The notes under the pieces: model-generated
Seen by the model: only the letters and a program-made list of their open reading frames with translations
Database searches by the model: none
Told to the model about the DNA's origin: nothing
Translations under genes and position numbers: made by a program
Source of the DNA: Renibacterium salmoninarum ATCC 33209
Lineage (GTDB): Bacteria; Actinomycetota; Actinomycetes; Actinomycetales; Micrococcaceae
Assembly: GCF_000018885.1 (NCBI RefSeq)
Contig: NC_010168.1
Location: forward strand, 744,001 to 808,000
Direction: 5' to 3'
Length of the DNA stretch: 64,000 bases
In this document: piece by piece, positions 27,107 to 37,166 of the stretch
How the letters are laid out: every line of letters starts with the position of its first letter
How positions within the stretch are numbered: position 1 is the stretch's first letter

Positions 27107-28970
27107 GCCGAGTCCCAAATTACGACAGATTCCCTTCGATCCGGGTGCCCGGTGAGCATCTCGTGGCCGATGGTGCCGAGATTGCTAAGGCACTCGATGC
27201 TGCCGCGCGGGCCAAGGCGCTAAGTACTAGTACCTCTAGCGCTAACGACATGCAGCCGCTGCTTATCATCGATAGCTACCCTGGCGTTGAGCTCGATGAG
27301 CTGTTGCCCTGGGGTTCCGCACAGCTGCCGGAGTACGAAGTCATTGACCTTGAAAGTTCCGCAGCCCGCTCGGAACATGAGCTCGCTGAGCGCTTTGCGC
27401 CCTTTCTGACCGATGATCGTGTCTTCGGCGTGATGGGCCATTTCAGTATCGAATCCGTGTACCTAAGGTCCGCACTGACGCAACTCCAAAGCAAGCTGGC
27501 CAGTCGGGTTCGACCAACCGTCGTCGTTGGTTGGGGCGCGGCGCTGTGTGCCGATGCCGCGGCGGTGCTAGTTCTAGCCGATCTGCCCCGTTGGGAAATT
27601 CAACAGCGACAGCGTCGGGGTGCGAGCAATTGGCGGGCGGCTGCGGAGCCGGACAATCTCAAGAAATTCAAGCGCGGCTATTTCATTGAATGGCGCATTG
27701 CCGATCGGCACAAAAACGAAACAGTGATACCGGCCGCTGATTTCCTACTAGATACCGTGCGTGGTGTAAGTAATGCGTTATTGACCAGCGGAGCCGCCCT
27801 GCGAGCAGGGTTGCAGGCAGCAGTGCATCGGCCCTTCCGAGTGGTGCCATTTTTTGACCCGGGAGTTTGGGGCGGCCAATGGATGAAAGACACCTTTGGT
27901 CTAGCTTCAGATGCTGAAAACTATGCCTGGTGCTTTGACTGTGTGCCCGAGGAAAACAGCCTGCTTTTGGAAGTGCACAGCCTGGATGGCGCGGTGGCGA
28001 AGATCGAAATTCCGGCCCAGAATCTGGTTTTGCAACATCCCAGTGAACTATTGGGGGCGCTGACGCGCAGCCGCTTTGGTGCCGAGTTCCCGATCCGCTT
28101 CGACATGCTGGACACTATGGGCGGTGGCAATCTTTCCCTTCAAGTGCATCCGCTCACGGAGTACATCAATTCCCGTTTCGGTATGAGATATACCCAGGAT
28201 GAAAGTTACTACTTGCTCGACGCGGAACCGGACGCCGTCGTCTATTTGGGCCTAACCGACTCCAGTATCCCGGCGGCTATGGCTACCGATTTGCGCGCGG
28301 CTCAAGCCGGGGAAGCGGAGTTTCCCGCGGCAAAACATGTGAATACTTTTCCGGCTCGCAAACACGACCATTTTTCGATTCCGGCCGGCACGGTGCACTG
28401 CTCCGGCGCCGGTTCAATGGTGCTTGAGATTTCTGCGACCCCGTACATCTTCACCTTCAAAATGTGGGATTGGGGCCGCCTTGGCCTGGACGGGCTTCCC
28501 CATCCGATCCACCTGGACCACGCATTGGCCAATCTGCAGTGGGATCGGCGCTCGGAGTGGACTCAGCAACATTTGGTCAACCAGGTCCAAGCTGTGGGTT
28601 CTGGTGCTGGCTGGGCAGCTGAAAGGACTGGCCTGGCGGAACTGGAATTTATTGAGGTAGTTCGTCATTGGTTCAGCGCCCCCGTACAGCACGACACTCG
28701 GGGGACTGTGCACGTGCTGAATCTGGTTGAGGGCGAGTCGGCCTTGGTGGAAAGCCCTAGTGGGGCCTTGCACCGTTTGAGGTGCATTATGCGGAGACGT
28801 TCATTGTGCCAGCGGTCGTGGGGCGCTATCAGATCAGCCCACTAGTACCTAATAAAGATGGTTGCTGTGCGACGGTAAAGGCATGGGTTCGAGGCACCGA
28901 AAGACCTTGGAGGCTTGCACGCGATAAGGATTGCGTAAAGGGTTCACAGCGAAGCGTAAAGGTCTTGTAA
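27103..28970 (+). pseudogene. Class I mannose-6-phosphate isomerase-like protein, frameshifted near the end
   Basis: About 557 codons are in frame, with the cupin metal site 'GGNLSLQVHPLTEYI' and 'HDHFSIPAGTVHCSGAG', plus the family motif 'GVWGGQWMKDTFGL'. At about 28770 the frame leaves the family pattern ('LHRLRCIMRR'). The neighbouring frame continues it as 'VHYAETFIVPAVVGRYQISP'. One lost C in 'CACCCG' would explain it. The true end may be near 28890 or at the stop at 28970. Class I enzymes convert mannose-6-phosphate to fructose-6-phosphate. The metal site is upstream of the lesion, so residual activity cannot be excluded. Confidence 0.75.
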
Positions 28971-29011
28971 AGACCGGGTCTTATCGCGGAAACAAGGCGT
29001 TGCATAGAACT

Positions 29012-29029
29012 GCCGCCCCATTGGGCGGC
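29012..29029 (+). promoter_or_regulatory. Hairpin in the kdp leader
   Basis: GCCGCCC and GGGCGGC pair over a 4-base loop, 27 bases upstream of the first kdp ORF. It could be an attenuator or mRNA-stabilising element. I could not match it to a known riboswitch. Confidence 0.35.
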
Positions 29030-29055
29030 GCACGTTTTCCGTGAAAGGACAGGAC

Positions 29056-29139
29056 ATGTCTGACGTAATCGTCGTCGTGATTTTCCTTGCTGCTGCCGCC
29101 GCCGTGATGTGGCTGGCGAAAGGGGTGGCCAAGCTCTAA
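29056..29139 (+). CDS. 27-residue membrane peptide ahead of kdpF
   Basis: ATG 29056, preceded by GAAAGGAC, opens a 27-codon frame: MSDVIVVVIFLAAAAAVM, then WLAKGVAKL. It is a single membrane helix with an acidic N-terminus and a basic C-terminus, like KdpF in size and shape. It shares one base with the start of kdpF (TAATG), so the two are translationally coupled. I know of no named family. It may be a second small Kdp subunit or a KdpF duplicate. Confidence 0.6.
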   Translation: MSDVIVVVIFLAAAAAVMWLAKGVAKL

Positions 29140-29243
29140 TGCCCGCCGTATCCGCATTGTTTGTTTGGGTGCCACTAGCAATCCTTGGATTAGCTCTGTG
29201 TGGTTACCTCATTGCTGCCCTGATTCGACCGGAGAAGTGGTAG
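29139..29243 (+). CDS. kdpF: KdpF, small subunit of the potassium-transporting ATPase
   Basis: A 34-residue membrane peptide ending in 'GYLIAALIRPEKW', the classic KdpF C-terminal pattern. KdpF stabilises the KdpABC complex. It starts in the stop codon of the 27-residue ORF and ends four bases before kdpA. Confidence 0.85.
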   Translation: MPAVSALFVWVPLAILGLALCGYLIAALIRPEKW

Positions 29244-29247
29244 CCCG

Positions 29248-30896
29248 ATGACCTTTTCACTCGCATCTTTTCTGACTCAAGCGGCAATCCTGTTGCTGCT
29301 GCTCGCCGTGACGCACAAGCCCTTGGGTCTTTATATGGCCAGGGTTTTTGAGAGCAAAAAGAACTATCTGCCAGAACGGATCTTTTACCGGATCGCAGGG
29401 GTCGACGCCGGTACGGACCAGAAGTGGTCAACTTACCTACGCAGCGTGCTCGCCTTTTCCGTGGTCGGCATCCTCATTTGTCTTTCTCTTGCAGCGGTTG
29501 CAAGGATGGGGTGCGGGTCAAGGCGATCCGGTAGACCCATGGGTTGCCATGAATACCGCAATTTCCTTTGTCACCAACACCAACTGGCAAACCTATGCAC
29601 CGGAAACTACGGTTGGCATCCTGGTCCAGATGCTGCTGCTAGCGGTGCAGAATTTCCTATCAGACGCTGTTGGTATTGTCGTGGCGATTGCGCTTGTTCG
29701 GGGGATCAAGCGCAGTAAGACCGATGAAATTGGCAACTTCTGGGTTGACCTGTCCCGGGCGGCATTCCGAATCTTGCTACCAATTGCCATTATTGGCGCG
29801 ATAGTCTTCATCGCCACTGGAATTGTGCAGAACTTCAGCGGTACCTCGGTAACTAACGCGGCCCTTGGCGTGCAACAGCAAATCCCCGGTGGCCCGGTCG
29901 CCTCACAAGAGGCAATCAAGCTGCTGGGCACAAACGGTGGTGGCTACTTCAACGCCAACTCAGCGCACCCGTTTGAGAATCCGAACGCCTATTCCAATCT
30001 TTTCTCGGTCTTCCTGATCCTGGTCATCCCGTTCTCCCTGCCGTATACCTACGGTCGGATGGTCGGGCAGTAACGCCAGGGCTACACGATCTTGACTGTG
30101 ATGGGCGGCCTTTGGGCGATCAGCACCGGGCTGATGGCCTGGGCGATGGCGGCGGCCAGCGCTTTGGGCTCCCTGGGTGAGGGCTTCGAACAGCGGTTTG
30201 GCCCGGCAGCCAGTTCACTTTTCGCCTCAGCAACTACGCTGACTTCCACCGGCGCGGTTGACGTTGCGCATGATTCCTTGCCGCCACTAGCTGGCGGCAT
30301 GGCGCTGCTGAACATGATGCTGGGCGAAATTGCACCTGGCGGTGTGGGATCTGGGCTTTACGGCATGCTCGTACTGGCCATCATCTCGGTTTTTATCGCC
30401 GGGCTCATGGTTGGCCGTACGCCGGAGTTCATGGGCAAAAAAATCACTGCCAAAGCAGATGAAACTTGCCGCGATGTACATTCTGGTGACGCCAACTCTG
30501 GTGCTGGTATTCACCGGTATCACCATGCTGATTCCAGATCAGCTGGCGAATGCGCCGGCTAGCGGTCCGCACCAGTTCTCCGAAGTGCTGTACGCCTTCA
30601 CCTCGGCGGCCAATAACAATGGTTCCGCCTTCGGTGGCATTACCAGTTCCGGGCCTTACTTTGCCACGCTGTTAGGCCTAGCAATGTTTTTGGGGCGATT
30701 CATTCCGATCGTCCTGGTACTGGCGCTCGCCGGCTCCTTAGCAAAGCAAAAAGTGGTGCCGGCGTCCTCCGGAACCGCGCCAACCCATGGGCCGCTTTTC
30801 GCCACGCTCTTGCTGGGTATCTCCGTGGTGCTCACCGCTTTGACCTACTTCCCGGCCCTCGCTTTGGGCCCGCTTGCCGAAGGCCTAGTGAAATGA
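29248..30896 (+). pseudogene. kdpA: KdpA potassium channel subunit, broken (two frameshifts, one stop)
   Basis: The start (MTFSLASFLTQAAILLLLLA) and first helices are normal. A frameshift near 29470-29500 moves the sequence to a second frame with '[16 protein letters not shown]' and the selectivity-filter regions '[15 protein letters not shown]' and '[16 protein letters not shown]'. A TAA at 30071-30073 interrupts after 'GRMVGQ'. The frame resumes, then shifts again near 30450-30465 into '[20 protein letters not shown]' and 'SAANNNGSAFGG'. Together the pieces cover a normal KdpA of about 550 residues. No single product can be functional. Confidence 0.92.
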
Positions 30897-30906
30897 AAAC
30901 TGTGAA

Positions 30907-33046
30907 ATGACAACAACTCTTACCCCAGCAGAAGCGTCTGAATCTGCTGCTCCTCATCGTGTGAAGGCACCTGCGAAACTTTCAGCAAGCGCCGTGAAAT
31001 CGGCGTTACCGCTGGCATTCAAGAAGCTGTCACTGCGCCAAATGGTGCACTCACCGGTGATGTTCACGGTGCTGCTCGGCGCTGCGGTATGTACCGTAGT
31101 TGCGGTGCTGGCACCCAGTGATTTTAGTATCGCGGTGACCATCTGGCTTTGGCTCACAGTGCTCTTTGGCACCTTGTCAGAAGCGATTGCCGAAGGCCGC
31201 GGAAAGGCGCAGGCCGCGAGTTTGCGTGCTGGCCGAACGTCTGTGATGGCGCGGCAAGTTAAACTTGAAGCCGGTCGGGCTCCGGCCACAATGGCCGACT
31301 TGGCGCGAGCCGAGTTCGTGCAGGTGGCAGCGACCGACCTGACCGTGGGCGACGTCGTCGTCTGTTCTGCTGGGGACACTATCCCGTCAGACGGCGAGAT
31401 TATCGCTGGGGTGGCCAGTGTGGACGAGTCCACGATCACTGGTGAATCCGCACCAGTTATCCGCGAATCCGGTGGCGACCGTAGCTCGGTCACCGGCGGT
31501 ACGAAGGTGCTCTCCGACCAGATCCTGATCAAGATCACCGCCTCTCCCGGCCAAACCTTCATCGACCGGATGATCCGGTTGGTCGAGGGCACAACCCGGC
31601 AAAAGACGCCGAATTAAATCGCGCTGAATGTGTTGCTGGTTTCATTGACCATCGTGTTTGTGATCGTGGTGATGGCACTGGCACCGATGGCTTCGCTGGC
31701 CAACGCTGTGCCATCACCGATCATTTTGGTCGCGTTGCTGGTTTGTCTCATTCCCACCACGATTGGCGCCCTGGTGCCAGCCATTGGCATCGCTGGAATG
31801 GATCGTTTGGTGCAGCACAATGTGTTGGCTACCTCGGGCCGTGCGGTAGAAACCGCTGGTGACGTGGATACTTTGCTGCTTGATAAGACCGACACCATTA
31901 CCTTTGGTAATCGTCGGGCCGTGGGTTTCTACCCCGTACCGGGTGTGAGTGCCGAAGAGCTGGTGAGCGCAGTACGGCTCTCCTCGCTTGCCGATGAGAC
32001 TCCGGAAGGTCGCTCGATCGTTGAGCTGGCCGCACAACGTGGCGTCAACGAGCCAACGCTGGAATTCCTAGAGTCGCGGGCCAGGGTGGGTAGCTTGGAC
32101 TTGCTGGCGGTTGAATTCACTGCGAGTACCCGGATGAGTGGTCTCGATTTGGTGGAAGACGGAAACCGCCGCGAGATCCGCAAGGGCGCCGCCTCCGCCG
32201 TCGAACGGTACGTTGCCGAAGCTGGCAATAAACTGCCCGAAGCTGCTGCGGCGCAAGTGCAGCGGATCGCTGAATCTGGCGGCACGCCGCTGATTGTGGC
32301 GGATAATGGCAAGGCGCTGGGCGTCATTGAACTGGCTGATGTGGTAAAATGCGGCATGCGCGAACGCTTCGAACAGCTACGCACCATGGGCATTCGGACC
32401 ATCATGATCACCGGCGACAATAAGGTGACTGCTGCGGCAATTGCTGCCGAAGCTGGCGTTGACGACTTTGTGGCTGAGGCGACTCCGGAGGACAAGCTCG
32501 CGGTGATCAAGCGTGAGCAAGAAGCCGGGCACTTGGTGGCAATGACGGGGGACGGCACGAATGATGCCCATGCCCTCGCGGCGGCCGACGTCGGCGTGGC
32601 AATGAACTCCGGTACTCCGGCTGCCAAAGAGGCAGCCAATATGGTGGACTTGGATTCGGATCCAACTAAGTTGATCGACATCGTTGGCATTGGTAAGCAG
32701 CTGCTCATCACTCGTGGTTCGCTGACAACCTTCTCGGTGGAAAATGATGTGGCCAAGTACTTTGCGATTGTGCCGGCTTTGTTTGCCGCCGCGTTCCCTG
32801 GGCTGGGCCTGCTGAACATCATGGGCCTGTCCTCCCCGAACTCGGCGATTCTTTCCGCAGTGATTTTCAATGCTTTGATCATCATCTTGGTGCCGCTGGC
32901 CTTGAAAGGCGTCAAGTACCGCGCGGTGACCGCTGGCCAAGCGCTGGCTCGGAACCTGCTGATTTACGGCGTCGGCGGCTTGCGCACCGTTTATTGGCAT
33001 CAAAATCATCGATCTGCTCATCTCACTCATTCCGGGGCTGAATTAA
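30907..33046 (+). pseudogene. kdpB: KdpB P-type ATPase subunit, broken (stop, phosphorylation-site change, frameshift)
   Basis: A normal N-terminal half ('SVDESTITGESAPVI') ends at a TAA (31615-31617) exactly where the family reads 'RQKTPNEIALN', a GAA to TAA change. The same frame continues with the rest of the ATPase. The phosphorylation motif is 'DKTDTIT' instead of DKTGTIT (Gly to Asp at 31891-31893). Near 32973 a frameshift breaks the last 25 residues; the other frame gives '[20 protein letters not shown]' up to the stop at 33044-33046. Three independent lesions show long-standing loss of function. Confidence 0.93.
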
Positions 33047-33047
33047 T

Positions 33048-33644
33048 ATGAATACCTTCACCTCTTATTTGCGCCAATTCGGTACCGCATTTCGGCTGTT
33101 AATTGCTGCCACGGTGGTCCTGGGATTGGGCTATCCGGCTGTGGTTTGGGGGATTGGCCAACTGGCATTCCCCAATCAAGCAAACGGTTCCATCGTCTCG
33201 GTCAATGGCCAACAAGCGGCGAGCTCGTTGATCGCCCAGTCGCCAAAAGATGGTTTAGGGCCGGAATGGTTTCACCCGCGGCCTTCAGCAGTGAATTGGG
33301 ACCCGGCGTCGTCCAGAGCTAGCAACTTGGGTCCAAACGATCCGAAATTGGCCGAATCAATTGAGACATTGCGCGCGCAAATTGCCGAGGATGAGAACGT
33401 TTCGGAATCGAAGGTGCCGATGGATGCGCTAACCGCTTCCGGTTCCGGGCTCGATCCGCAGATTTCGCTGGCTTATGCACAATTACAGATTCCGCGAATT
33501 GCTGACAAGACCGGGCTTTCGGAGACTGCCTTGCAAGATTTGGTCAGCAAGAACACGACTTCTGAGCTGGAATCATTACTCGGTCAGCAATCAGTCAACG
33601 TGACAAAACTGAACATCGACCTAGCCGCAGCCGTCAAAAAATAG
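33048..33644 (+). CDS. kdpC: KdpC subunit of the potassium-transporting ATPase
   Basis: A 198-residue protein with one N-terminal membrane helix ([20 protein letters not shown]) and the KdpC domain: 'LIGQ'-equivalent '[20 protein letters not shown]' and '[21 protein letters not shown]'. KdpC assists nucleotide binding by KdpB. The ATG at 33048 follows the degraded kdpB end by one base. The gene looks intact although its partners are broken. Confidence 0.9.
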   Translation: MNTFTSYLRQFGTAFRLLIAATVVLGLGYPAVVWGIGQLAFPNQANGSIVSVNGQQAASSLIAQSPKDGLGPEWFHPRPSAVNWDPASSRASNLGPNDPKLAESIETLRAQIAEDENVSESKVPMDALTASGSGLDPQISLAYAQLQIPRIADKTGLSETALQDLVSKNTTSELESLLGQQSVNVTKLNIDLAAAVKK

Positions 33645-33665
33645 CCCACGTCCTTTCGCCCCTCC

Positions 33666-33730
33666 CCGTCGAGTGTCGAGTTGTGGCTAATTTGCACCGT
33701 TCAAACCAGCCACAACTCGACACTCGACGG
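33666..33730. repeat. Inverted repeat, family A copy 2
   Basis: Arms 33666-33688 and 33708-33730 pair perfectly over 23 bases. Inside are two mismatches, four more pairs and a short loop. The arm holds the core GAGTGTCGAGTTGTGGCT also present at 3847-3933. The right arm keeps AAACCAGCCAC, while the left has drifted (GGCTAATTT). It separates kdpC from kdpD. Confidence 0.88.
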
Positions 33731-33785
33731 AGGGTGGCGGGGCATAACGACGGCGGAAAAGGCGGGAATAGGTGAAGATGGGATC

Positions 33786-36359
33786 ATGGCAAGAGGCACA
33801 CTGCGGATTCTTCTCGGCGCGGCACCGGGAGTGGGCAAGACTTTCGCGATGCTCGAAGAGGCCCATCTCAAGATTGGCCAAGGCGTGGATACCGTGGTCG
33901 CCATCGCATTGCACCACGGCAGGAAAGACACCCAGGCATTGTTGGCCGGGCTAGAAGTTATCCCCACCAAACAAGTCGAGTACCGAGGTTCACACTTCGA
34001 AGAAATGGACGTCGACGCCGTATTAGAGCGAGCTCCGCAGCTGGCCTTAGTGGACGAGTATGCGCACACCGTGGTGAGCGAGCACGGAACCAAAGCTTCC
34101 AGGAAACGTTGGGAAGACGTCGAGCTGCTTTTGGACGCCGGAATTGACGTCATCTCCACACTGAACATTCAACACTTAGCTTCGCTTGGCGACGTCGTGA
34201 GCCAGATTACTGAAACAAAACAGGGTGAAACCGTCCCCGACGACATTGTTCGTCGCGCAGATCAGATCGAACTCATCGACATCTCGCCGGAACTGCTTCG
34301 TCAGCGACTCAGCGCTGGCAACATTTATTCGGCGGACAAAGTTGACGCTGCCCTGGCCAGCTATTTCCGGATGGGCAATCTCTCAGCGCTGCGCGAACTC
34401 GCTTTGCTTTGGCTCGCTGATCAAGTTGAAGATGGGCTCTCCGCCTACCGAGCTGACCACAGCATTGAAGCGAGCTGGCCCACCAGAGAGCGGGTAGTAG
34501 TCGGGCTCACGGGTGGGCCGGAGGGCGAAGTGCTCATTCGGCGGGCGGCCCGGATTCTGGCCAGAGTTTCCGGCGGTGAATTGTTGGGCGTGCATGTCAG
34601 AGCGTCCGACGGCGTGCTGGCGGAGTCGCCGCGCGAACTTGAGACACAGCGACAGCTGCTCAAGGATCTAGGCGGCAGCTATCACAGCGTCACTGGCGAA
34701 GACCAAGCACAGGCATTGCTTGACTTTGCGCGCAGAGTCAACGCGACCCAGCTGGTGGTGGGAACTTCTCGACGTCGGCCGCTCGCCAGGCTGGTCCGGG
34801 GTGCTGGCGTAGGCAGCAAAGTGGTACGCGGCTCGGGCGATATTGACGTGCATATGGTCTCGCACCCACTGGGCGGACGAGGCGTTGTCTTCCGCAAAGC
34901 CGGTGCGCTAGGCCGACGTCGGTTGATGCTTGGCTTCGCGCTGGCGATTGTGATTCCGGTGATCCTCGAATGGGCCTTAGTGCAATGGGTGCCGGATAGT
35001 TTCACCACCGAAACATTGATCCAGCTGACCGGTTGCGTCGTGGTGGCCGTGATCGGCGGACTGTGGCCCGCGCTATTAGCCGCGGTTTTTAGCTCGCTAC
35101 TGCTGAATTTCTTCACTGCTGCCCCGATAGGCACACTGACCATTGCCGATCCAGAAAACCTTTTGGCGCTCATTATTTTCTTGATCGTTTCAGCCGTGGT
35201 CGCGGTAGTGGTTGACTTGGCTACTAGGCGGACCAGGGATGCCTTGCGGGCAGGTGCAGAAGCTGCCACGCTAAGCGAACTTGCGCGCGGTGCGGTAGCG
35301 GGTGAGGACTCATTACAGACGTTTTTGGACCAAGGGCGCGAGGCTTTTCGTGTTGATTCGGTGAGTTTACTGCTCAAGGACCCGATGACCACCAGCACCC
35401 CGGTCTGGCGCTTCGAAGCAGCTTCCGGCTTGAACCCGCCGGACAATCCGGAAACTTCAGACAACATCGAAGAGGTCCAAAACGAGCTAGTTCTGGCGTT
35501 GAACGGTCGGGTGCTGAACGTCTCTGACCGACGCCTACTTGCGGCCTTTGGTGCGCATCTATTGGCGTTACGGCAGCGCATTCAGCTCGACGCGAGCCGG
35601 CGCGATAATGTTCGTTTGGCCGAGGGCAACACCATGCGCACCTCAATTTTGCGAGCTGTTTCGCACGATCTGCGCACGCCACTTGCCGCGATTAAACTTT
35701 CCGTGAGTAGCTTGCGTCAAGACGGGGTGCGCTTTCCGCCCGAGGATGAAGCTGAGCTGCTGGCATCGGTCGAGACCTCGGCAGATCGTTTAGATGCCTT
35801 AGTGGGCAACTTACTGGATATGTCCCGAATTTCCTCCGATGCGGTTAACCCGTTGCTGGGGCCGGTTCGCTGGACCGATGCGATCGACGCCGCGCTGCAA
35901 GGCTTGCCTGAAGAGCAACTTCGGCTTGAGCTGCCGGCCAATATGCCTGCCATAGAAGCGGATCCGGGCATGTTGGAGCGGGTAATTGCCAATGTGGTGG
36001 AGAACGCGCTGAAGTATGCGCCAAACTCGGATTTGGTATTGCTCGGAACGGTTTCCGGCACACCGACAATTGCCGGGCAGCCGGCAAGTGAATTACGAAT
36101 TGTGGACCATGGCCGCGGCGTCGCAGCCAAAGATGTGGTGGCAATGTTCCGGCCATTTCAAAGGCTCGACGACGTGCCGGACGGTTCCGGCGTCGGCTTA
36201 GGGCTAGCGGTGGCCAAAGGATTTACCGAGGCAATGGGCGGTGTGCTGACGGCGGAACAAACCCCCGGTGGCGGACTCACCATGGTGATGCGGTTACCGT
36301 TGAGTTCCGGCGCAGCAGAGGCCGTCAGGGCCACTCAGGTAGAAAGAAGCGTCAAATGA
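33786..36359 (+). CDS. kdpD: KdpD sensor histidine kinase
   Basis: An 857-residue membrane sensor kinase. The N-terminal KdpD domain has the Walker A-like 'GAAPGVGKTFAMLEEA' and 'DVISTLNIQHLASLGDVV'. A Usp-like domain follows, then four membrane helices (about residues 380-480), a GAF-like segment, the HisKA box 'RAVSHDLRTPLAAIK' and HATPase motifs ('NVVENALKYAPNS', 'GVGLGLAVAKGF'). The canonical DELAHTN motif reads 'DEYAHTVVSEHGT'. It senses potassium limitation and phosphorylates KdpE. ATG 33786 is where the conserved domain begins. It overlaps kdpE (ATGA). Confidence 0.88.
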   Translation: MARGTLRILLGAAPGVGKTFAMLEEAHLKIGQGVDTVVAIALHHGRKDTQALLAGLEVIPTKQVEYRGSHFEEMDVDAVLERAPQLALVDEYAHTVVSEHGTKASRKRWEDVELLLDAGIDVISTLNIQHLASLGDVVSQITETKQGETVPDDIVRRADQIELIDISPELLRQRLSAGNIYSADKVDAALASYFRMGNLSALRELALLWLADQVEDGLSAYRADHSIEASWPTRERVVVGLTGGPEGEVLIRRAARILARVSGGELLGVHVRASDGVLAESPRELETQRQLLKDLGGSYHSVTGEDQAQALLDFARRVNATQLVVGTSRRRPLARLVRGAGVGSKVVRGSGDIDVHMVSHPLGGRGVVFRKAGALGRRRLMLGFALAIVIPVILEWALVQWVPDSFTTETLIQLTGCVVVAVIGGLWPALLAAVFSSLLLNFFTAAPIGTLTIADPENLLALIIFLIVSAVVAVVVDLATRRTRDALRAGAEAATLSELARGAVAGEDSLQTFLDQGREAFRVDSVSLLLKDPMTTSTPVWRFEAASGLNPPDNPETSDNIEEVQNELVLALNGRVLNVSDRRLLAAFGAHLLALRQRIQLDASRRDNVRLAEGNTMRTSILRAVSHDLRTPLAAIKLSVSSLRQDGVRFPPEDEAELLASVETSADRLDALVGNLLDMSRISSDAVNPLLGPVRWTDAIDAALQGLPEEQLRLELPANMPAIEADPGMLERVIANVVENALKYAPNSDLVLLGTVSGTPTIAGQPASELRIVDHGRGVAAKDVVAMFRPFQRLDDVPDGSGVGLGLAVAKGFTEAMGGVLTAEQTPGGGLTMVMRLPLSSGAAEAVRATQVERSVK

Positions 36360-37039
36360 CCACCGTGCTCGTAGTAGATGATGAACCGCAGATCCTGCGT
36401 GCACTGCAAATCAACCTGCATGCACACGGGTACACGGTGCACACCTCCGCAAATGGCACTGATGCCTTGGCCAGCGCCGCCGCGCACCCGCCGGACGTCG
36501 TCGTCCTTGATTTTGGCTTGCCGGATATTGATGGGCTTGAGGTGATCGCTGGGCTTCGTGGTTGGACCGCGGTGCCGATTATTGTGCTTTCTGCTCGGCA
36601 TGCTTCCGAGGAAAAGGTAGCAGCGCTGGACGCCGGTGCAGACGACTATGTGACCAAGCCCTTTGGCTTGGACGAATTCTTGGCCCGCCTGCGGGCCGCG
36701 CAGCGTCGGGCAGAACAGGATACCGACGCCGGTGCCTCACCAACCGTGGCGACCGAAGATTTTGTGGTGGATTTGCAGGCGAAGAAAGTGCTTCGTGCTG
36801 GCCAACGGGTGCGGCTGACGCCGACCGAGTGGTCGATTCTGGAATTATTGGCGCGAAACTCCGGTCGATTGGTGTCTCAACAACAACTGCTCACTCAGGT
36901 TTGGGGACCGGCCTATGCAAAAGAAACTCAATACCTCAGGGTCTACATGGGTCAGCTGCGACGAAAGTTGGAGCCGGACCCGGCTAACCCGCGGCACCTG
37001 ATCGCCGAAGCCGGTATGGGGTATCGCTTCGAGCCGTAG
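36356..37039 (+). CDS. kdpE: KdpE response regulator
   Basis: A 227-residue OmpR-type regulator. The receiver domain has the acidic pair 'VVDDEPQILRAL', phospho-Asp in 'VVLDFGLPDIDG' and the lysine in 'DDYVTKPFGLDE'. The winged-helix DNA-binding domain carries 'LTPTEWSILELLARNSG' and 'YLRVYMGQLRRKLEPDP'. It would activate kdpFABC. It is coupled to kdpD through an ATGA overlap and followed by the inverted repeat 37057-37128. Intact. Confidence 0.9.
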   Translation: MTTVLVVDDEPQILRALQINLHAHGYTVHTSANGTDALASAAAHPPDVVVLDFGLPDIDGLEVIAGLRGWTAVPIIVLSARHASEEKVAALDAGADDYVTKPFGLDEFLARLRAAQRRAEQDTDAGASPTVATEDFVVDLQAKKVLRAGQRVRLTPTEWSILELLARNSGRLVSQQQLLTQVWGPAYAKETQYLRVYMGQLRRKLEPDPANPRHLIAEAGMGYRFEP

Positions 37040-37056
37040 CCCGTTCTGAGTCGCCC

Positions 37057-37128
37057 CGGATGCATTTTCAGCTTTAGGTTGGTCTTCTAACGTGTTGGTG
37101 GGCCAACCCAAAGCTGAAAATGCATCCG
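37057..37128. repeat. 28-bp inverted repeat between kdpE and a convergent gene
   Basis: Arms 37057-37084 and 37101-37128 pair with one mismatch and one G-T pair over a 16-base loop. The stem starts CGGATGCATTTTCAGCTTT. It does not share the family A or B core. A bidirectional terminator role is likely. Confidence 0.85.
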
Positions 37129-37166
37129 AAAGCCGATGCCTGCCTGGTTGCCAGTTTGCCTGGTTG

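Noticed and set aside
28995..29055. Possible c-di-AMP or other riboswitch upstream of kdp
   Set aside because: Only one simple GC hairpin is visible; conserved aptamer elements were not found.
31929..32915. A 328-codon minus-strand frame opposite kdpB
   Set aside because: Ser/Thr/Arg-rich shadow with no domain; kdpB motifs on the plus strand explain the region.
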